A stretch of 64,000 bases of DNA, from contig JAIQEV010000010.1 in assembly GCA_020073585.1 (NCBI GenBank), positions 1 to 64,000 of the forward strand, in the 5' to 3' direction. This DNA comes from Terriglobia bacterium (GTDB taxonomy: Bacteria > Acidobacteriota > Terriglobia > Acidiferrales > UBA7541). Position numbers and translations under genes: made by a program. Below the pieces are notes generated by a model. It worked only from the letters and a program-made list of their open reading frames with translations, did no database searches and had not been told where the DNA came from. Below, in pieces: positions 45,991-55,348 of the stretch. Position 1 is the first letter of the stretch, and the number at the start of each line of letters is the position of its first letter.

Positions 45991-48900
45991 ATGTGGATCG
46001 TTCGCATCGCTCTATCCCGCCCCTATACGTTTATCGTGCTCGCGCTGGTCATCCTCCTGCTCACGCCGGTGACCCTGCAGCGTACCCCCACCGACATCTT
46101 CCCCGACATCAACATCCCCGTCATCAGCGTCGTCTGGACCTACACCGGCCTCGCTCCCCAGGAGATGGAGCAGCGCATCACCAGCATGTCCGAGCGCGCC
46201 ACCACCGTTCTCGTCAGCGATGTCGAGCACATCGAATCGCAATCCCTGCCGGGAACCGCCGTCATCAAGATCTTTTTCCAGCCCGGCGCCAACATTCAGA
46301 CCGCCATGGCCCAGACGACGGCCATCTCCCAATCCATCCTCAGGTTTCTGCCCGCGGGCGCTACCCCCCCGCTGGTCGTCATCTATTCCGCTTCCACCGT
46401 CCCGGTCCTGCAGATCGGCATGACCAGCGACGCCATGAGCGAGCAGCAGCTCTTTGATTACGGCAACAACTTCATCCGCACCCAGCTCGCCACCGTCCAG
46501 GGCGCGGCCATGCCCTTTCCCTACGGCGGCAAGCAGCGCCTCATCTCCGTGGACATCGACCCCGCCGCCCTCCAGTCCAAGGGCCTCTCCCCGGTGGACG
46601 TCGTCAACGCCGTCAGCGCGCAGAACCTCATCCTGCCCTCCGGCACCGCCAAGATCGGCCCCCTCGAATACACCGTGGAGATGAACGGCAGCCCGCAAAC
46701 CATCGCGGAGATGAACGATCTCCCCATCCGCACGGTGAACGGGGCCACCATCTACATGCGCGACGTCGCGCACATCCGCGACGGTTTTTCCCCGCAGACC
46801 AACATCGCCCGCGCCAACGGCCAGCGCGGCGTGCTCATGAGCATCTACAAGATCGGCAGCGCCTCCACTCTGGACATCGTCGCCCGCGTCAACGCCCTCC
46901 TCCGGCAGACCTCCAAATCCTTCCCCGAGGGCCTGCACGTCGCCCAGCTCTTCGACCAGTCCCTGTTCGTGCGCGCCGCCGTCCAGGGCGTCCTCAACGA
47001 AGCCGTCATCGCCGCCTGCCTCACCGCGGTGATGATCCTGCTCTTCCTCGGAAGCTGGCGCAGCACGCTCATCATCGCCATCTCCATTCCCCTGTCCATT
47101 CTCAGCTCCGTCCTGGTCCTCAGCGCCCTCGGCCAGACCATCAACATCATGACCCTCGGCGGCCTGGCCCTGGCCGTCGGCATTCTTGTCGACGACGCCA
47201 CCGTCACCATCGAAAGCATTGAGCGCCACAGCGCCATGGGCAAGGAACTGATCGAGTCCATTCTCGCCGGCGCCGAAGAGATCGCCGTTCCCGCCTTCGT
47301 CTCCACGCTGTGCATCTGCATCGTTTTCGTGCCCATGTTTCTGCTCACCGGAGTGGCCAAATTTCTCTTCGTGCCCCTGGCCGAAGCCGTCATCTTCGCC
47401 ATGCTGGCTTCCTACATCCTCTCCCGCACCCTCGTGCCCACCCTGGTCATGTACCTGCTCCGCCACGAGGAGCAGGCCGAGGCTGGCCGCCGCCCCGGCT
47501 TCTTCCGCCGCTACCAGCAGGGCTTCGAGCGCCGCTTCCACGCCTTCCGCGAAGGCTATCGCCGCTCCCTGGAGTCCGCGCTGCGTCACGCGCCCCGCGT
47601 CGCCGTCGTGTTTCTCCTCTTTTGCGTTGCCTCCGCGGGCATCGGCCTGGGCCTCGGCCGCGACTTCTTCCCCAGCGTGGACGCCGGCCTGATCCGCCTG
47701 CACGTCCGCGCCCGCACCGGCCTGCGCATCGAGGAGACCGCGCGGCTCTGCGACGAAGTCGAATCCGCCATCCGCGAGACTATCCCCCGGCGCGATCTCG
47801 TCACCGTCCTCGACAACATCGGCCTCCCCTACAGCGGCATCAATCTCGTCTACAGCAGCGGCGGCACCGTCGGCACCCAAGACGCCGAAATCCTCCTGCA
47901 GCTCCATAAGGAACGCGGCCGCCCTACCAGCGAATACGTCCGGCAATTGCGCCAGATCCTGCCCCAAAAATTTCCCGGGGTGCAGTTTTTCTTTCAGCCC
48001 GCGGACATCGTCGCGCAGATCCTCAATTTCGGCACCCCCGCTCCCATTGATGTGCAAATCGTCGGCATGGATGAGGCCGGCAACTACGCCGCCGCTCAAA
48101 AACTCGCCAATCAGATGCGCCACATCCCCGGCGCCGTGGATATCCACGTCCAGCAGGCCTTCGATGAGCCCGCCCTGCGCATGGAGTTCGACCGCTCGCG
48201 CCTGCAGTCCGTCGGCCTCAGCGCCCGCGATGTCGCCCAGAACGTCCTGGTCTCCCTCAGTTCCAGTTTCCAGACCGCCCCGGCCTTTTGGGTGGACCCC
48301 AAAAACGGCGTCAGCTACAGCGTCGCCGTGCAGACTCCCCAGTACCGCATGGACTCCTTCCAGGCCCTGCAGAACACGCCCATCCGCGCCGCCGCCTCAC
48401 CCAACCAGATTCTCGGCAATCTCGTCCGCACCAGCGCCGCCGCCCGCCCCGCGGCCATCTCCCACTACAACGTCCAACCCATGATCAACGTCTACGCCGC
48501 GGTGGACGGCCGCGACCTCGGCGGCGTCTCCGGCGAAGTCACCCGCCTGGTGCAGGCCGCCGAAAAGGATCTCCCGCGCGGCAGCCACATCGTCATCCGC
48601 GGCCAGGTGCAGACCATGCGCACCTCCTTCGCCGGCCTGGGCCTCGGCCTGCTCGGCGCCATCGTGCTCATCTATCTGCTCATCGTCGTCAATTTCCAGT
48701 CCTGGCTCGATCCCTTCATCATCATCACCGCGCTGCCCGGCGCGCTCGCCGGCATTTTGTGGATGCTCCTGCTGACCCACACCACGCTCAACGTGCCCTC
48801 GCTCACCGGGGCCATCATGTGCATGGGCGTGGCCACCGCCAACAGCATCCTTCTCGTCTCCTTCGCCCGCGAGCAGATGCGCCTCGGCCGCAGCGCCTTC

Positions 48901-49167
48901 GACGCCGCCCTGGAAGCGGGCTTCGTGCGCATCCGCCCCGTCCTCATGACCGCTCTGGCCATGATCATCGGCATGGTGCCCATGGCCGTGGGCCTCGGCG
49001 AAGGCGGCGAGCAGAACGCGCCCCTCGGCCGCGCGGTGATTGGCGGCCTGATCTTCGCCACCGTCGCCACGCTCTTCTTCGTGCCCTGCGTTTTCCGGAT
49101 CATTCATGGGCGGCGCGAAAAGAGAAACCGGCCTGGCTCGCCAACAGCTGCACCGGCGGCGGTCTGA
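45991..49167 (+). CDS. RND efflux transporter permease
   Basis: A 1058-residue inner-membrane RND pump, normal in length. It starts with MWIVRIALSRPYTFIVLALV, has two large periplasmic loops, and carries the proton-relay Asp pair in ALAVGILVDDATVTIESIER within helix 4. The C-terminal half repeats the fold (LPGALAGILWMLLLTHTTLN; MCMGVATANSILLVSF). It probably exports drugs or other amphipathic compounds; the substrate is unknown. It is first in an operon with adaptor and outer-membrane genes, an order that puts the permease before the adaptor. Confidence 0.94.
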   Translation: MWIVRIALSRPYTFIVLALVILLLTPVTLQRTPTDIFPDINIPVISVVWTYTGLAPQEMEQRITSMSERATTVLVSDVEHIESQSLPGTAVIKIFFQPGANIQTAMAQTTAISQSILRFLPAGATPPLVVIYSASTVPVLQIGMTSDAMSEQQLFDYGNNFIRTQLATVQGAAMPFPYGGKQRLISVDIDPAALQSKGLSPVDVVNAVSAQNLILPSGTAKIGPLEYTVEMNGSPQTIAEMNDLPIRTVNGATIYMRDVAHIRDGFSPQTNIARANGQRGVLMSIYKIGSASTLDIVARVNALLRQTSKSFPEGLHVAQLFDQSLFVRAAVQGVLNEAVIAACLTAVMILLFLGSWRSTLIIAISIPLSILSSVLVLSALGQTINIMTLGGLALAVGILVDDATVTIESIERHSAMGKELIESILAGAEEIAVPAFVSTLCICIVFVPMFLLTGVAKFLFVPLAEAVIFAMLASYILSRTLVPTLVMYLLRHEEQAEAGRRPGFFRRYQQGFERRFHAFREGYRRSLESALRHAPRVAVVFLLFCVASAGIGLGLGRDFFPSVDAGLIRLHVRARTGLRIEETARLCDEVESAIRETIPRRDLVTVLDNIGLPYSGINLVYSSGGTVGTQDAEILLQLHKERGRPTSEYVRQLRQILPQKFPGVQFFFQPADIVAQILNFGTPAPIDVQIVGMDEAGNYAAAQKLANQMRHIPGAVDIHVQQAFDEPALRMEFDRSRLQSVGLSARDVAQNVLVSLSSSFQTAPAFWVDPKNGVSYSVAVQTPQYRMDSFQALQNTPIRAAASPNQILGNLVRTSAAARPAAISHYNVQPMINVYAAVDGRDLGGVSGEVTRLVQAAEKDLPRGSHIVIRGQVQTMRTSFAGLGLGLLGAIVLIYLLIVVNFQSWLDPFIIITALPGALAGILWMLLLTHTTLNVPSLTGAIMCMGVATANSILLVSFAREQMRLGRSAFDAALEAGFVRIRPVLMTALAMIIGMVPMAVGLGEGGEQNAPLGRAVIGGLIFATVATLFFVPCVFRIIHGRREKRNRPGSPTAAPAAV

Positions 49168-49180
49168 GCCCAGGACACTT

Positions 49181-50419
49181 ATGCAGACACTTTCGCGAAG
49201 TATGGGGACACAGGAAATGAATCAGGGTTACCGCAGACATGTTTCTTCCGGGAATCAGGCCGGCGCAGGGCGCCTGCTCACCGTGGCCATCGTTGCGCTG
49301 CTGCTGCTCGCGGTGGCCGGCGCCTTCCGCCTGCTGCAGCGCCGCTCGGAATTTCAAACCCTGGCCAAGGAGACGGAAACCCTGGCCATCCCCACCGTCG
49401 CCGTCACTCACGCCACCGCGCAAGCCGGACAGGAAGACTTGGTTCTTCCCGGCAACCTGCAGGCCTACGTCGAGTCCCCCATCTATGCCCGCACCAACGG
49501 CTACCTGCAGCGTTGGTACCACGACATCGGCAGCCGGGTGAAGCAGGGCGAGCGCCTCGCCGACATCGAAACCCCGGAAATCGACCAGGAACTCTCGCAG
49601 GCCCGCGCCGCGCGCCAGGAGATCGCCGCCAACCTCGAGCTCGCCAAGTCCTCCGCCGAGCGCTGGGCCGGCTTGCGCAAATCCGATTCCGTCTCCCAGC
49701 AGGAATCCGACGAGCGCACCAGCCACTACACCCAGATGCAGGCCAGCCTCGCCGCCGCCGACGCCAACGTCCGCCGCCTCCAGGAGCTGCAGTCCTTCGG
49801 GCACATTGACGCGCCTTTCAGCGGCGTGCTCACCCGCCGCAACGTCGACGCCGGCACGCTCATCAACGCCGGCAACACCGGCACGCGCCAGGAGCTCTTC
49901 TACCTCGCGCAGATCGATCCCATCCGCGTCTATCTCTCCGTGCCCGAGGTGGAAGCCGCCTCCATGCGCGCCGGTCTCGCCGCCTGGCTCGAGCTCGCGC
50001 AGTTTCCCGGCCAGCGCTTCGAAGGCCGCGTCGTGCGCACCGCCAACGCCATCGACCCGGCTACCCGCACCCTGCTCACCGAAGTGGACGTTCCCAACCA
50101 CCAAGGCCAGTTGCTCCCCGGCGGCTACGCGCAGGTCCACCTCCAGGTGCGCGCCGCCAGCACCCGCCTGCAAGTTCCCGTCAACGCCCTGCTCTTCCGC
50201 TCCGAGGGCCTCCGCGCCGCCACCGTGGACGCCCAGCATCGCGTCCATCTCCGCGCGCTCACCATCGGCCGCGACTACGGCACCTCCCTCGAAATTCTGC
50301 AAGGTCTTTCCAAGGACGACTGGATCGTGCTCAATCCTCCCGACTCCCTCGAAGACGGCCAGGAAGTCCGCACTCGGGAACTTCCGCAGCAGCCCGCGCC
50401 CGGCGGAGCGCGCCGGTGA
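49181..50419 (+). CDS. RND efflux periplasmic adaptor (membrane fusion protein)
   Basis: A 412-residue adaptor with one N-terminal membrane anchor (LLTVAIVALLLLAVAGAFRL). A lipoyl/barrel-sandwich part (VLPGNLQAYVESPIYARTNG), an alpha-hairpin (EIDQELSQARAARQEIAANL onward) and beta-barrel domains follow. [20 protein letters not shown] closes the lipoyl domain, as is typical. ATG 49181 was chosen because AGGA is five bases upstream; ATG 49217 is an alternative. It lies 13 bases after the permease stop, and its stop overlaps the GTG start of the outer-membrane gene. Confidence 0.92.
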   Translation: MQTLSRSMGTQEMNQGYRRHVSSGNQAGAGRLLTVAIVALLLLAVAGAFRLLQRRSEFQTLAKETETLAIPTVAVTHATAQAGQEDLVLPGNLQAYVESPIYARTNGYLQRWYHDIGSRVKQGERLADIETPEIDQELSQARAARQEIAANLELAKSSAERWAGLRKSDSVSQQESDERTSHYTQMQASLAAADANVRRLQELQSFGHIDAPFSGVLTRRNVDAGTLINAGNTGTRQELFYLAQIDPIRVYLSVPEVEAASMRAGLAAWLELAQFPGQRFEGRVVRTANAIDPATRTLLTEVDVPNHQGQLLPGGYAQVHLQVRAASTRLQVPVNALLFRSEGLRAATVDAQHRVHLRALTIGRDYGTSLEILQGLSKDDWIVLNPPDSLEDGQEVRTRELPQQPAPGGARR

Positions 50420-51885
50420 GCGCACGCCTCACTCTCCTCGCCGCTCTCCTCGCGCTCGGGCTCTCCGGCTGCACCGTCGGCCCCAATTATCAGCGCGCCG
50501 CCGTCCCCGTTCCTCCGCAGTGGGAGGCGCCGCAACCCTGGCGCCCCGGCGCTCCGAAGGACGCCATTCCCAAGGGCGAGTGGTGGAAAGTGTTTCAGGA
50601 CGACGAGCTCAGCGCCCTCGAAACCCAGGCTCTGGCCGCCAACGAAACTCTGCACTCCGCCGCCGCGCGCTACCAACAGGCCCGCGCCCTCACCTCGCTC
50701 GCCCTCTCCGCGCTCTACCCGCAGATGGGCGTCGCGCCCCTCGCCGAGCGCCAGCGCCTCTCCGGCAACCGCCCGCCCAACACCAGCCAGAAAAACCTCA
50801 CCCCCGTCTCGCAGAACAACCTTCTCCTGCCCTTCACCGTCAGCTACGAAGCCGACCTCTTCGGCCGGCGCCGCCGCAGCATCGAAGCCTCCCAGGCCGC
50901 CCTGCAGGAATCCGCCGCGGACCTCGAAAGCGTCCGCCTAATCATCACCGCCGAGCTGGCCGCCGATTACTACTCGCTCCGCCGCCTCGATTCCGAGCTG
51001 GCCATTCTCCACCGCACCATCGAATCCCTGGAAAAGGGCCTGCAGCTCGTCCGCGCCCGCCACGACGGCGGCATCGCCTCCGGCCTCGACGTCGCCCAGG
51101 AAGAAACCCTCCTCGAATCCACGCGCACTCAATCCACTCTCCTCGTGCAGCGCCGCGACGAATTCCAAAACGCCCTCGCCGTCCTCACCGGCGTCCCCGC
51201 CCCGCAATTTCATCTGCCCGCGAAGGAGCTGGCGGCCGCGCCGCCGTCCCTCGACGCCGGCCTGCCCTCCGACCTGCTCGAGCGCCGCCCCGACGTGGCC
51301 TCCGCCGAGCGCCGCATGGCCCGCGCCAACGCCCAGATCGGCGTGGCCCGCAGCGCCTACTTCCCCTCGCTCAATCTCTTCGCCAACGGCGGCTGGCAGA
51401 CCGCCGACGTCGCCAAGCTCCTCAACGTCTCCAGCACCTTCTGGGCCCTCGGCGTCACCACCGCCGAAGCCGTCTTCACCGGTGGCGCACGCCGCGCCCA
51501 GGTGCAGTACGCCACATCCGGCTACGACGCCGCCGTCGCCGACTACCGCGAGACCGTCCTCAACTCTTTCCGCGAAGTCCAAGACGATCTCTCCGGCCTG
51601 CGCGTCCTCGACGACGCCACGGAAACCCAGGCCCGCGCCGTCGCCGCCGCCCGCCGCGCCCTGGACATCGCCACCAGCCGCTACACCGGCGGTCTGGTCA
51701 GCTACCTCGATGTCGTCTCCGCGCAGCAGACCCTGCTGAACAGCGAACGCCAGGCCGCCCAGCTGCAGGGCGAGCGCCTCGTCACCTCCGTCCTCCTGGT
51801 CAAAGCCCTCGGCGGCGGCTGGGACGCCGCCAGCCTCGCCTCCGCCCAGATCAAGCCCGCCGTCAAAACCGCCTTCCAGCCCTAA
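50416..51885 (+). CDS. RND efflux outer-membrane lipoprotein (NodT/OprM type)
   Basis: A 489-residue outer-membrane factor with a lipoprotein signal ending LALGLSGC (lipobox Cys19), then TVGPNYQRAAVPVPPQW, the family's opening. Two repeats of the TolC-type helical barrel follow, with LDAGLPSDLLERRPDVASAE in the middle and SRYTGGLVSYLDVVSAQQTL at the end. It completes the tripartite pump. GTG 50416 overlaps the adaptor stop (GTGA). A terminator follows 25 bases after its stop. Confidence 0.93.
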   Translation: MSARLTLLAALLALGLSGCTVGPNYQRAAVPVPPQWEAPQPWRPGAPKDAIPKGEWWKVFQDDELSALETQALAANETLHSAAARYQQARALTSLALSALYPQMGVAPLAERQRLSGNRPPNTSQKNLTPVSQNNLLLPFTVSYEADLFGRRRRSIEASQAALQESAADLESVRLIITAELAADYYSLRRLDSELAILHRTIESLEKGLQLVRARHDGGIASGLDVAQEETLLESTRTQSTLLVQRRDEFQNALAVLTGVPAPQFHLPAKELAAAPPSLDAGLPSDLLERRPDVASAERRMARANAQIGVARSAYFPSLNLFANGGWQTADVAKLLNVSSTFWALGVTTAEAVFTGGARRAQVQYATSGYDAAVADYRETVLNSFREVQDDLSGLRVLDDATETQARAVAAARRALDIATSRYTGGLVSYLDVVSAQQTLLNSERQAAQLQGERLVTSVLLVKALGGGWDAASLASAQIKPAVKTAFQP

Positions 51886-51909
51886 CACACTTGTAACAGC
51901 GCCCTGTAG

Positions 51910-51936
51910 CGCAGGGCGAAGCCCTGCGGCTTTTTT
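51910..51936 (+). terminator. Rho-independent terminator of the RND efflux operon
   Basis: CGCAGGGC (51910-51917), loop GAA, GCCCTGCG (51921-51928), then GC and six T's (51931-51936). It lies 25 bases after the stop of the outer-membrane factor. Confidence 0.85.
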
Positions 51937-52045
51937 CCGCTCTTCGCATTTCGCCTTTCGATTTTCGCTATTTGAATCAGGACGACACGTCACCGTGTCT
52001 GCTTAGGAAGGAAGAAGAATCCGCACCACCCGCCGCGCGGGCCCG

Positions 52046-52405
52046 CTACGCCCAGTCCAGCGCGCCCTTCTTGTACAACCACACGTACCCCACGAGCAGG
52101 ATCCCCAGGAACACAAACATGGACACCAGCCCCAGCATCCCAAAGGCCTTGAACTGGATGGCCCACGGAAAGAGAAACATCGTCTCCACGTCGAAAATCA
52201 CGAACAGCATGGCAATAATATAGAACCGCACGGAATACCGCCCGCGCGACCCGCCCTCCGGCAGCACCCCGCACTCATACGGCTTCAGCTTGTCCCCCAC
52301 CGCGCGCGCATCCGGCCGGATAAACTTGAACAGGATCAGCGTCACCGCCGGAAACGCCGCCACCAGCACCGCAAAGATCAGCACCGGAATGTATGCACTA
52401 GGCAT
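52046..52405 (-). CDS. nuoA: NADH-quinone oxidoreductase subunit A, detached second copy
   Basis: A 119-residue three-helix NuoA. The loop LKPYECGVLPEGGSRGRYSV and the helix IIAMLFVIFDVETMFLFPWA are intact, and it ends LYKKGALDWA as cluster 1 NuoA does (LWKKGALDWNR). GAGGGA precedes ATG 52405 with good spacing. It is alone, with no other nuo gene within 13 kb, downstream of proC and after a nested hairpin (52453-52493). It probably supplies subunit A for the cluster 2 complex, which lacks this gene. Confidence 0.92.
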   Translation of the reverse strand: MPSAYIPVLIFAVLVAAFPAVTLILFKFIRPDARAVGDKLKPYECGVLPEGGSRGRYSVRFYIIAMLFVIFDVETMFLFPWAIQFKAFGMLGLVSMFVFLGILLVGYVWLYKKGALDWA

Positions 52406-52452
52406 AAGTCCCTCTACACGCCGCATCCTACCACACCGCCAGGCCCTCAGTA

Positions 52453-52493
52453 GCACAGGCGGAACTTGTCCCGACTCGGTCGGGAGCCTGTGC
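52453..52493. repeat. Nested hairpin between proC and the detached nuoA
   Basis: Outer arms GCACAGGC (52453-52460) and GCCTGTGC (52486-52493) enclose inner arms TCCCGA and TCGGGA around CTCGG. The outer arms match the CAGGC...GCCTG family at 42320-42410. It may limit readthrough from proC into nuoA or stabilise the nuoA mRNA. Confidence 0.7.
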
Positions 52494-52528
52494 ACCCTGT
52501 ACCCCGCCAAGCGCTCACCCTCTACCGC

Positions 52529-53359
52529 TCACTTCTCGAACAGCAACTCACCCGCCCGGTGCGTCGCCTTCACCACCGCCTTGATCAGCGTCACCCGCAG
52601 CTTCCCCTCTTCCAGCTCCATGATGCCGTCGATCGTGCACCCCGCCGGCGTCGTCACCGCATCCTTCAGTTGCGCCGGGTGCTCGCCCGTCTCCAGCACC
52701 ACGCTCGCCGCGCCCTTCATCGTCTGCGCCGCCAGCAGCGTGGCCACGTCGCGCGGCAGTCCCACCTTCACCCCCGCCTCCGCCAGCGACTCCAGAATAA
52801 TGTACGCGAACGCCGGCCCGCTCGCCGACAGCCCCGTCACCGCATCCATGTGCTTCTCGTCCACCACCACCGTGCGCCCCACCGCGTCGAACATCGCCCG
52901 CGCCGTCTCCAGATCCTCCGCCGTCGCATGTGACCCGCGGCAGATCCCGGTCATCCCGCAGTCCACCGTCGAGCAGGTATTGGGCATCGCCCGCACCACC
53001 GGAATCTTCCCGCCCAGGCGCTTCTCCATGTAGCTCGTCGGCACCGACGCCGCCACCGAGATCACCAGCGTCTTCGGCCCCAGCTTCGGCCGGATCTCCT
53101 TCAGCACTTCCCCCACCACCTGCGGCTTCACGCACAGCAGCACGATCTCCGCGCCCTGCACCGCTTTGCGGTTGTCCGTGGTCACCGCCACGCCCAGCGC
53201 TTTGCCCAGCGCCGCCGCTTTCTCCCCGTGGCTCACCGTCGCAGCCACGTGCTTCGCCGCGAACAGCCCTTGCTTCAGGTACGCGCGCAGCAGGATTCCG
53301 CCCAGCTTGCCCGCACCCAGCACCGCCAGTTTCCGTTCCGAAAGTTTTTTGGCCATCAT
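52529..53359 (-). CDS. proC: Pyrroline-5-carboxylate reductase
   Basis: A 276-residue NAD(P)H-dependent enzyme making proline from pyrroline-5-carboxylate. The Rossmann motif KLAVLGAGKLGGILLRAYL is at the N-terminus. VVRAMPNTCSTVDCGMTGIC and AVTGLSASGPAFAYIILESL form the active-site region, followed by the all-alpha dimer domain. Two ATGs start it (53359 or 53356). It is 88 bases downstream of mogA on the same strand, so cotranscription with the molybdenum cofactor genes is possible. Confidence 0.93.
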   Translation of the reverse strand: MMAKKLSERKLAVLGAGKLGGILLRAYLKQGLFAAKHVAATVSHGEKAAALGKALGVAVTTDNRKAVQGAEIVLLCVKPQVVGEVLKEIRPKLGPKTLVISVAASVPTSYMEKRLGGKIPVVRAMPNTCSTVDCGMTGICRGSHATAEDLETARAMFDAVGRTVVVDEKHMDAVTGLSASGPAFAYIILESLAEAGVKVGLPRDVATLLAAQTMKGAASVVLETGEHPAQLKDAVTTPAGCTIDGIMELEEGKLRVTLIKAVVKATHRAGELLFEK

Positions 53360-53447
53360 GTATCTATTGTTTACGACGAGGGCGGGCGCGTCAACCAGCG
53401 TTTCACTGCGGGGGGCGTTTCACCGGCGGGCGGCTTTCTGGCGGGAA

Positions 53448-53924
53448 CTACTCGTGGCGCGCGCCGCGCACCACCTTCGCGCAGTGCGGCAGCAGATCGG
53501 CGATGGCGGCCAGCGACTCCACCGCACCCTTCGGGCTTCCCGGCAGGTTCACGATCAGCGTGGTGCCGCGCACGCCCACCACCGAGCGCGACAGCACCGC
53601 CCGCGGCGTGGACTCCACGCCCTTCCGCCGCATCTCTTCCGCCAGCCCCGGTATCAGCCGCTGGCACAGCGCCGTGGTCGCTTCCGGCGTCAGATCGCGC
53701 GGCCCGATCCCCGTCCCGCCGGTGGTCAAGAGCACGTCATACGCGCCGGAGTCCGCCCACTCCCGCAGCCGCCCTTCGATCTGTTCCCGCTCGTCCGGTG
53801 CCACCGCGCTCGCGCCCACGGCCCACTGCCGCGCGCGGCAGAAATCGCCCACCGCCGGCCCGGAGCGGTCTTCGTACTCTCCGCGGCTCACCGAATCGCT
53901 CACTGTAAGGACGGCTACGCGCAT
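53448..53924 (-). CDS. mogA: Molybdopterin adenylyltransferase (MogA/MoaB family)
   Basis: A 158-residue molybdenum cofactor enzyme that adenylates molybdopterin before metal insertion. The nucleotide/MPT loop YDVLLTTGGTGIGPRDLTPE and the IVNLPGSPKGAVESL loop are intact. ATG 53924 lies eight bases after the response regulator stop, without a clear Shine-Dalgarno sequence (the preceding bases are pyrimidine-rich), so translational coupling is likely. It is in a run with moaC and moeA. Confidence 0.92.
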   Translation of the reverse strand: MRVAVLTVSDSVSRGEYEDRSGPAVGDFCRARQWAVGASAVAPDEREQIEGRLREWADSGAYDVLLTTGGTGIGPRDLTPEATTALCQRLIPGLAEEMRRKGVESTPRAVLSRSVVGVRGTTLIVNLPGSPKGAVESLAAIADLLPHCAKVVRGARHE

Positions 53925-53932
53925 GGGAGGGG

Positions 53933-54691
53933 TTACTGGGTTCCGACCGCGTCGCGGTTGGCTTCGTCCATCAGCCGCATCGCTTCCATCAGCAGGCCCG
54001 TGGTGTTTTTCGTCGTGGTGGTCCGCGTCGAGGCGTTCGCCGCGTTGAAATCGATCTCGAATTCCCCGGCGGTCCACAGGATGACCTTGTAGGCCGCTTC
54101 GTCGCCCTCCAGCGCGCCCACCTTCGCGTCGTTGCACTGCCCGTTCGCGAAGTACATCTCGCCCTGCTCATCCCCGCGGCGCACCAGCAGCCGGCAGGAC
54201 TTCGCGCCCATTTCCAGCGACTGCATCAGGTCCACGATGCTCATCTCTTCCAGCCGCCCTTGAATCACCCCCGGCCGCGACGCCCGCTTCTGCAGCTTTT
54301 CCAGGTGCAGCCGGTCCACCACCTTCTTCGCGATGCGCACCAGGTCCTTCACGAAAAACGGCTTGGGGATGAACTCCTCGACGCCCTCCACCAGCGGCCG
54401 CAGCTTCTCTTCGATGTCCGCGCGGCTGGCCATGAACAGAAAGGGGATCTGCCGCGTCTGCTCCCGCGCCCGCAGCTTCTCGTACAGTTGCCGCCCGTCC
54501 AGTCCCGGCATCTTGTAATCGCAGAGAATCACGTCCGGCGGCGAATCCACGATCTTCAGCAGCGCGTCGCCCCCGTCCTTCGCGGCGGTCACGTCGCAGT
54601 GCGCTTCCAGGCCCTTCACGATCAGCTCCAGCACCAGCGGATTGTCCTCCGCCACCAGCAGCCGCACCGTTGTGGACCCCGCCGCGCTCAT
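53933..54691 (-). CDS. Response regulator receiver with DUF4388-like C-terminal domain
   Basis: A 252-residue regulator. The receiver domain (residues ~8-125) has the phospho-acceptor Asp58 in VILCDYKMPGLDG and the conserved Lys110 in FIPKPFF. The second half begins VIQGRLEEMSIVDLMQSLEM, typical of the DUF4388 (PATAN-like) domain common in multi-domain response regulators of Deltaproteobacteria and Acidobacteriota. That domain is not a known DNA-binding fold, so output is probably protein-protein. Its start overlaps the moaC stop (ATGA) and it ends eight bases before mogA. It therefore sits inside the cofactor operon. No partner kinase is adjacent. Confidence 0.85.
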   Translation of the reverse strand: MSAAGSTTVRLLVAEDNPLVLELIVKGLEAHCDVTAAKDGGDALLKIVDSPPDVILCDYKMPGLDGRQLYEKLRAREQTRQIPFLFMASRADIEEKLRPLVEGVEEFIPKPFFVKDLVRIAKKVVDRLHLEKLQKRASRPGVIQGRLEEMSIVDLMQSLEMGAKSCRLLVRRGDEQGEMYFANGQCNDAKVGALEGDEAAYKVILWTAGEFEIDFNAANASTRTTTTKNTTGLLMEAMRLMDEANRDAVGTQ

Positions 54692-55194
54692 CGCTTCCCG
54701 CCCCTTGCTCCCCGCGCCGCGCGCGCCTTCCGCAAATACGGCCCGCTCTTCCCGCCCGTCTTCTCCACCAGATAGATCTCCCGGATTTCCATGCTCTTAT
54801 CGAGCGCTTTGCACATGTCGTAAACCGTGAGCGCTGCGGCGGAGACCGCGACCAATGCTTCCATTTCCACACCCGTCTGGGCCGTGGCGGTCACCTGGGA
54901 GCGCAGTTCCACGCCATTCTGGCATAGCCGCGCAGTCACATCAATCCGCGTGAGCGGCAGGGGGTGACAAAGAGGTATCCACTCCGCCGTGCGCTTGGCC
55001 GCCGCGATTCCCGCGATCCGCGCGATCTCCAGCGGATTCCCCTTGGGGTTCCGCAGCCGCCGCACTTCCCGCACCACCCGCGGCGCCATCTTCACAAACC
55101 CCTGCGCCACCGCCGTCCGCGACGTCACCGCTTTCCCCGTCACGTCCACCATCCGCACTTCCCCGCTCTTCCCGTAATGCGACAGTTTGCTCAT
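54688..55194 (-). CDS. moaC: Cyclic pyranopterin monophosphate synthase
   Basis: A 168-residue enzyme that, with MoaA, forms cPMP from GTP in molybdenum cofactor synthesis. [20 protein letters not shown] at the start and the active-site [16 protein letters not shown] are intact. [20 protein letters not shown] and [20 protein letters not shown] complete the fold. The C-terminal tail is Arg/Gly-rich. It ends in ATGA overlap with the response regulator and is 154 bases downstream of moeA. Confidence 0.94.
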   Translation of the reverse strand: MSKLSHYGKSGEVRMVDVTGKAVTSRTAVAQGFVKMAPRVVREVRRLRNPKGNPLEIARIAGIAAAKRTAEWIPLCHPLPLTRIDVTARLCQNGVELRSQVTATAQTGVEMEALVAVSAAALTVYDMCKALDKSMEIREIYLVEKTGGKSGPYLRKARAARGARGGKR

Positions 55195-55348
55195 CTCACC
55201 AGGACCGGCCTTCCTGCCCGTCTTCTTCGCCCCTCTCTTCTGCCTGTTTCACTGCCCGCCCATTTTCGCGTTTCGAATTTCGAATTTCCTATTTCGAGTC
55301 TTGGTTTTCCACTTTCCACTTTCAACTGTCAACTTTTAACTCTCCCCC

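Noticed and set aside
46012-48147. A 711-codon minus-strand open frame opposite the RND permease
   Set aside because: Asp/Gly/Glu-rich repetitive sequence, the usual reverse shadow of membrane proteins; the permease is unambiguous.
52046-52405. The detached nuoA as a pseudogene
   Set aside because: All helices, the Cys loop and a good ribosome site are intact, with no frameshift.
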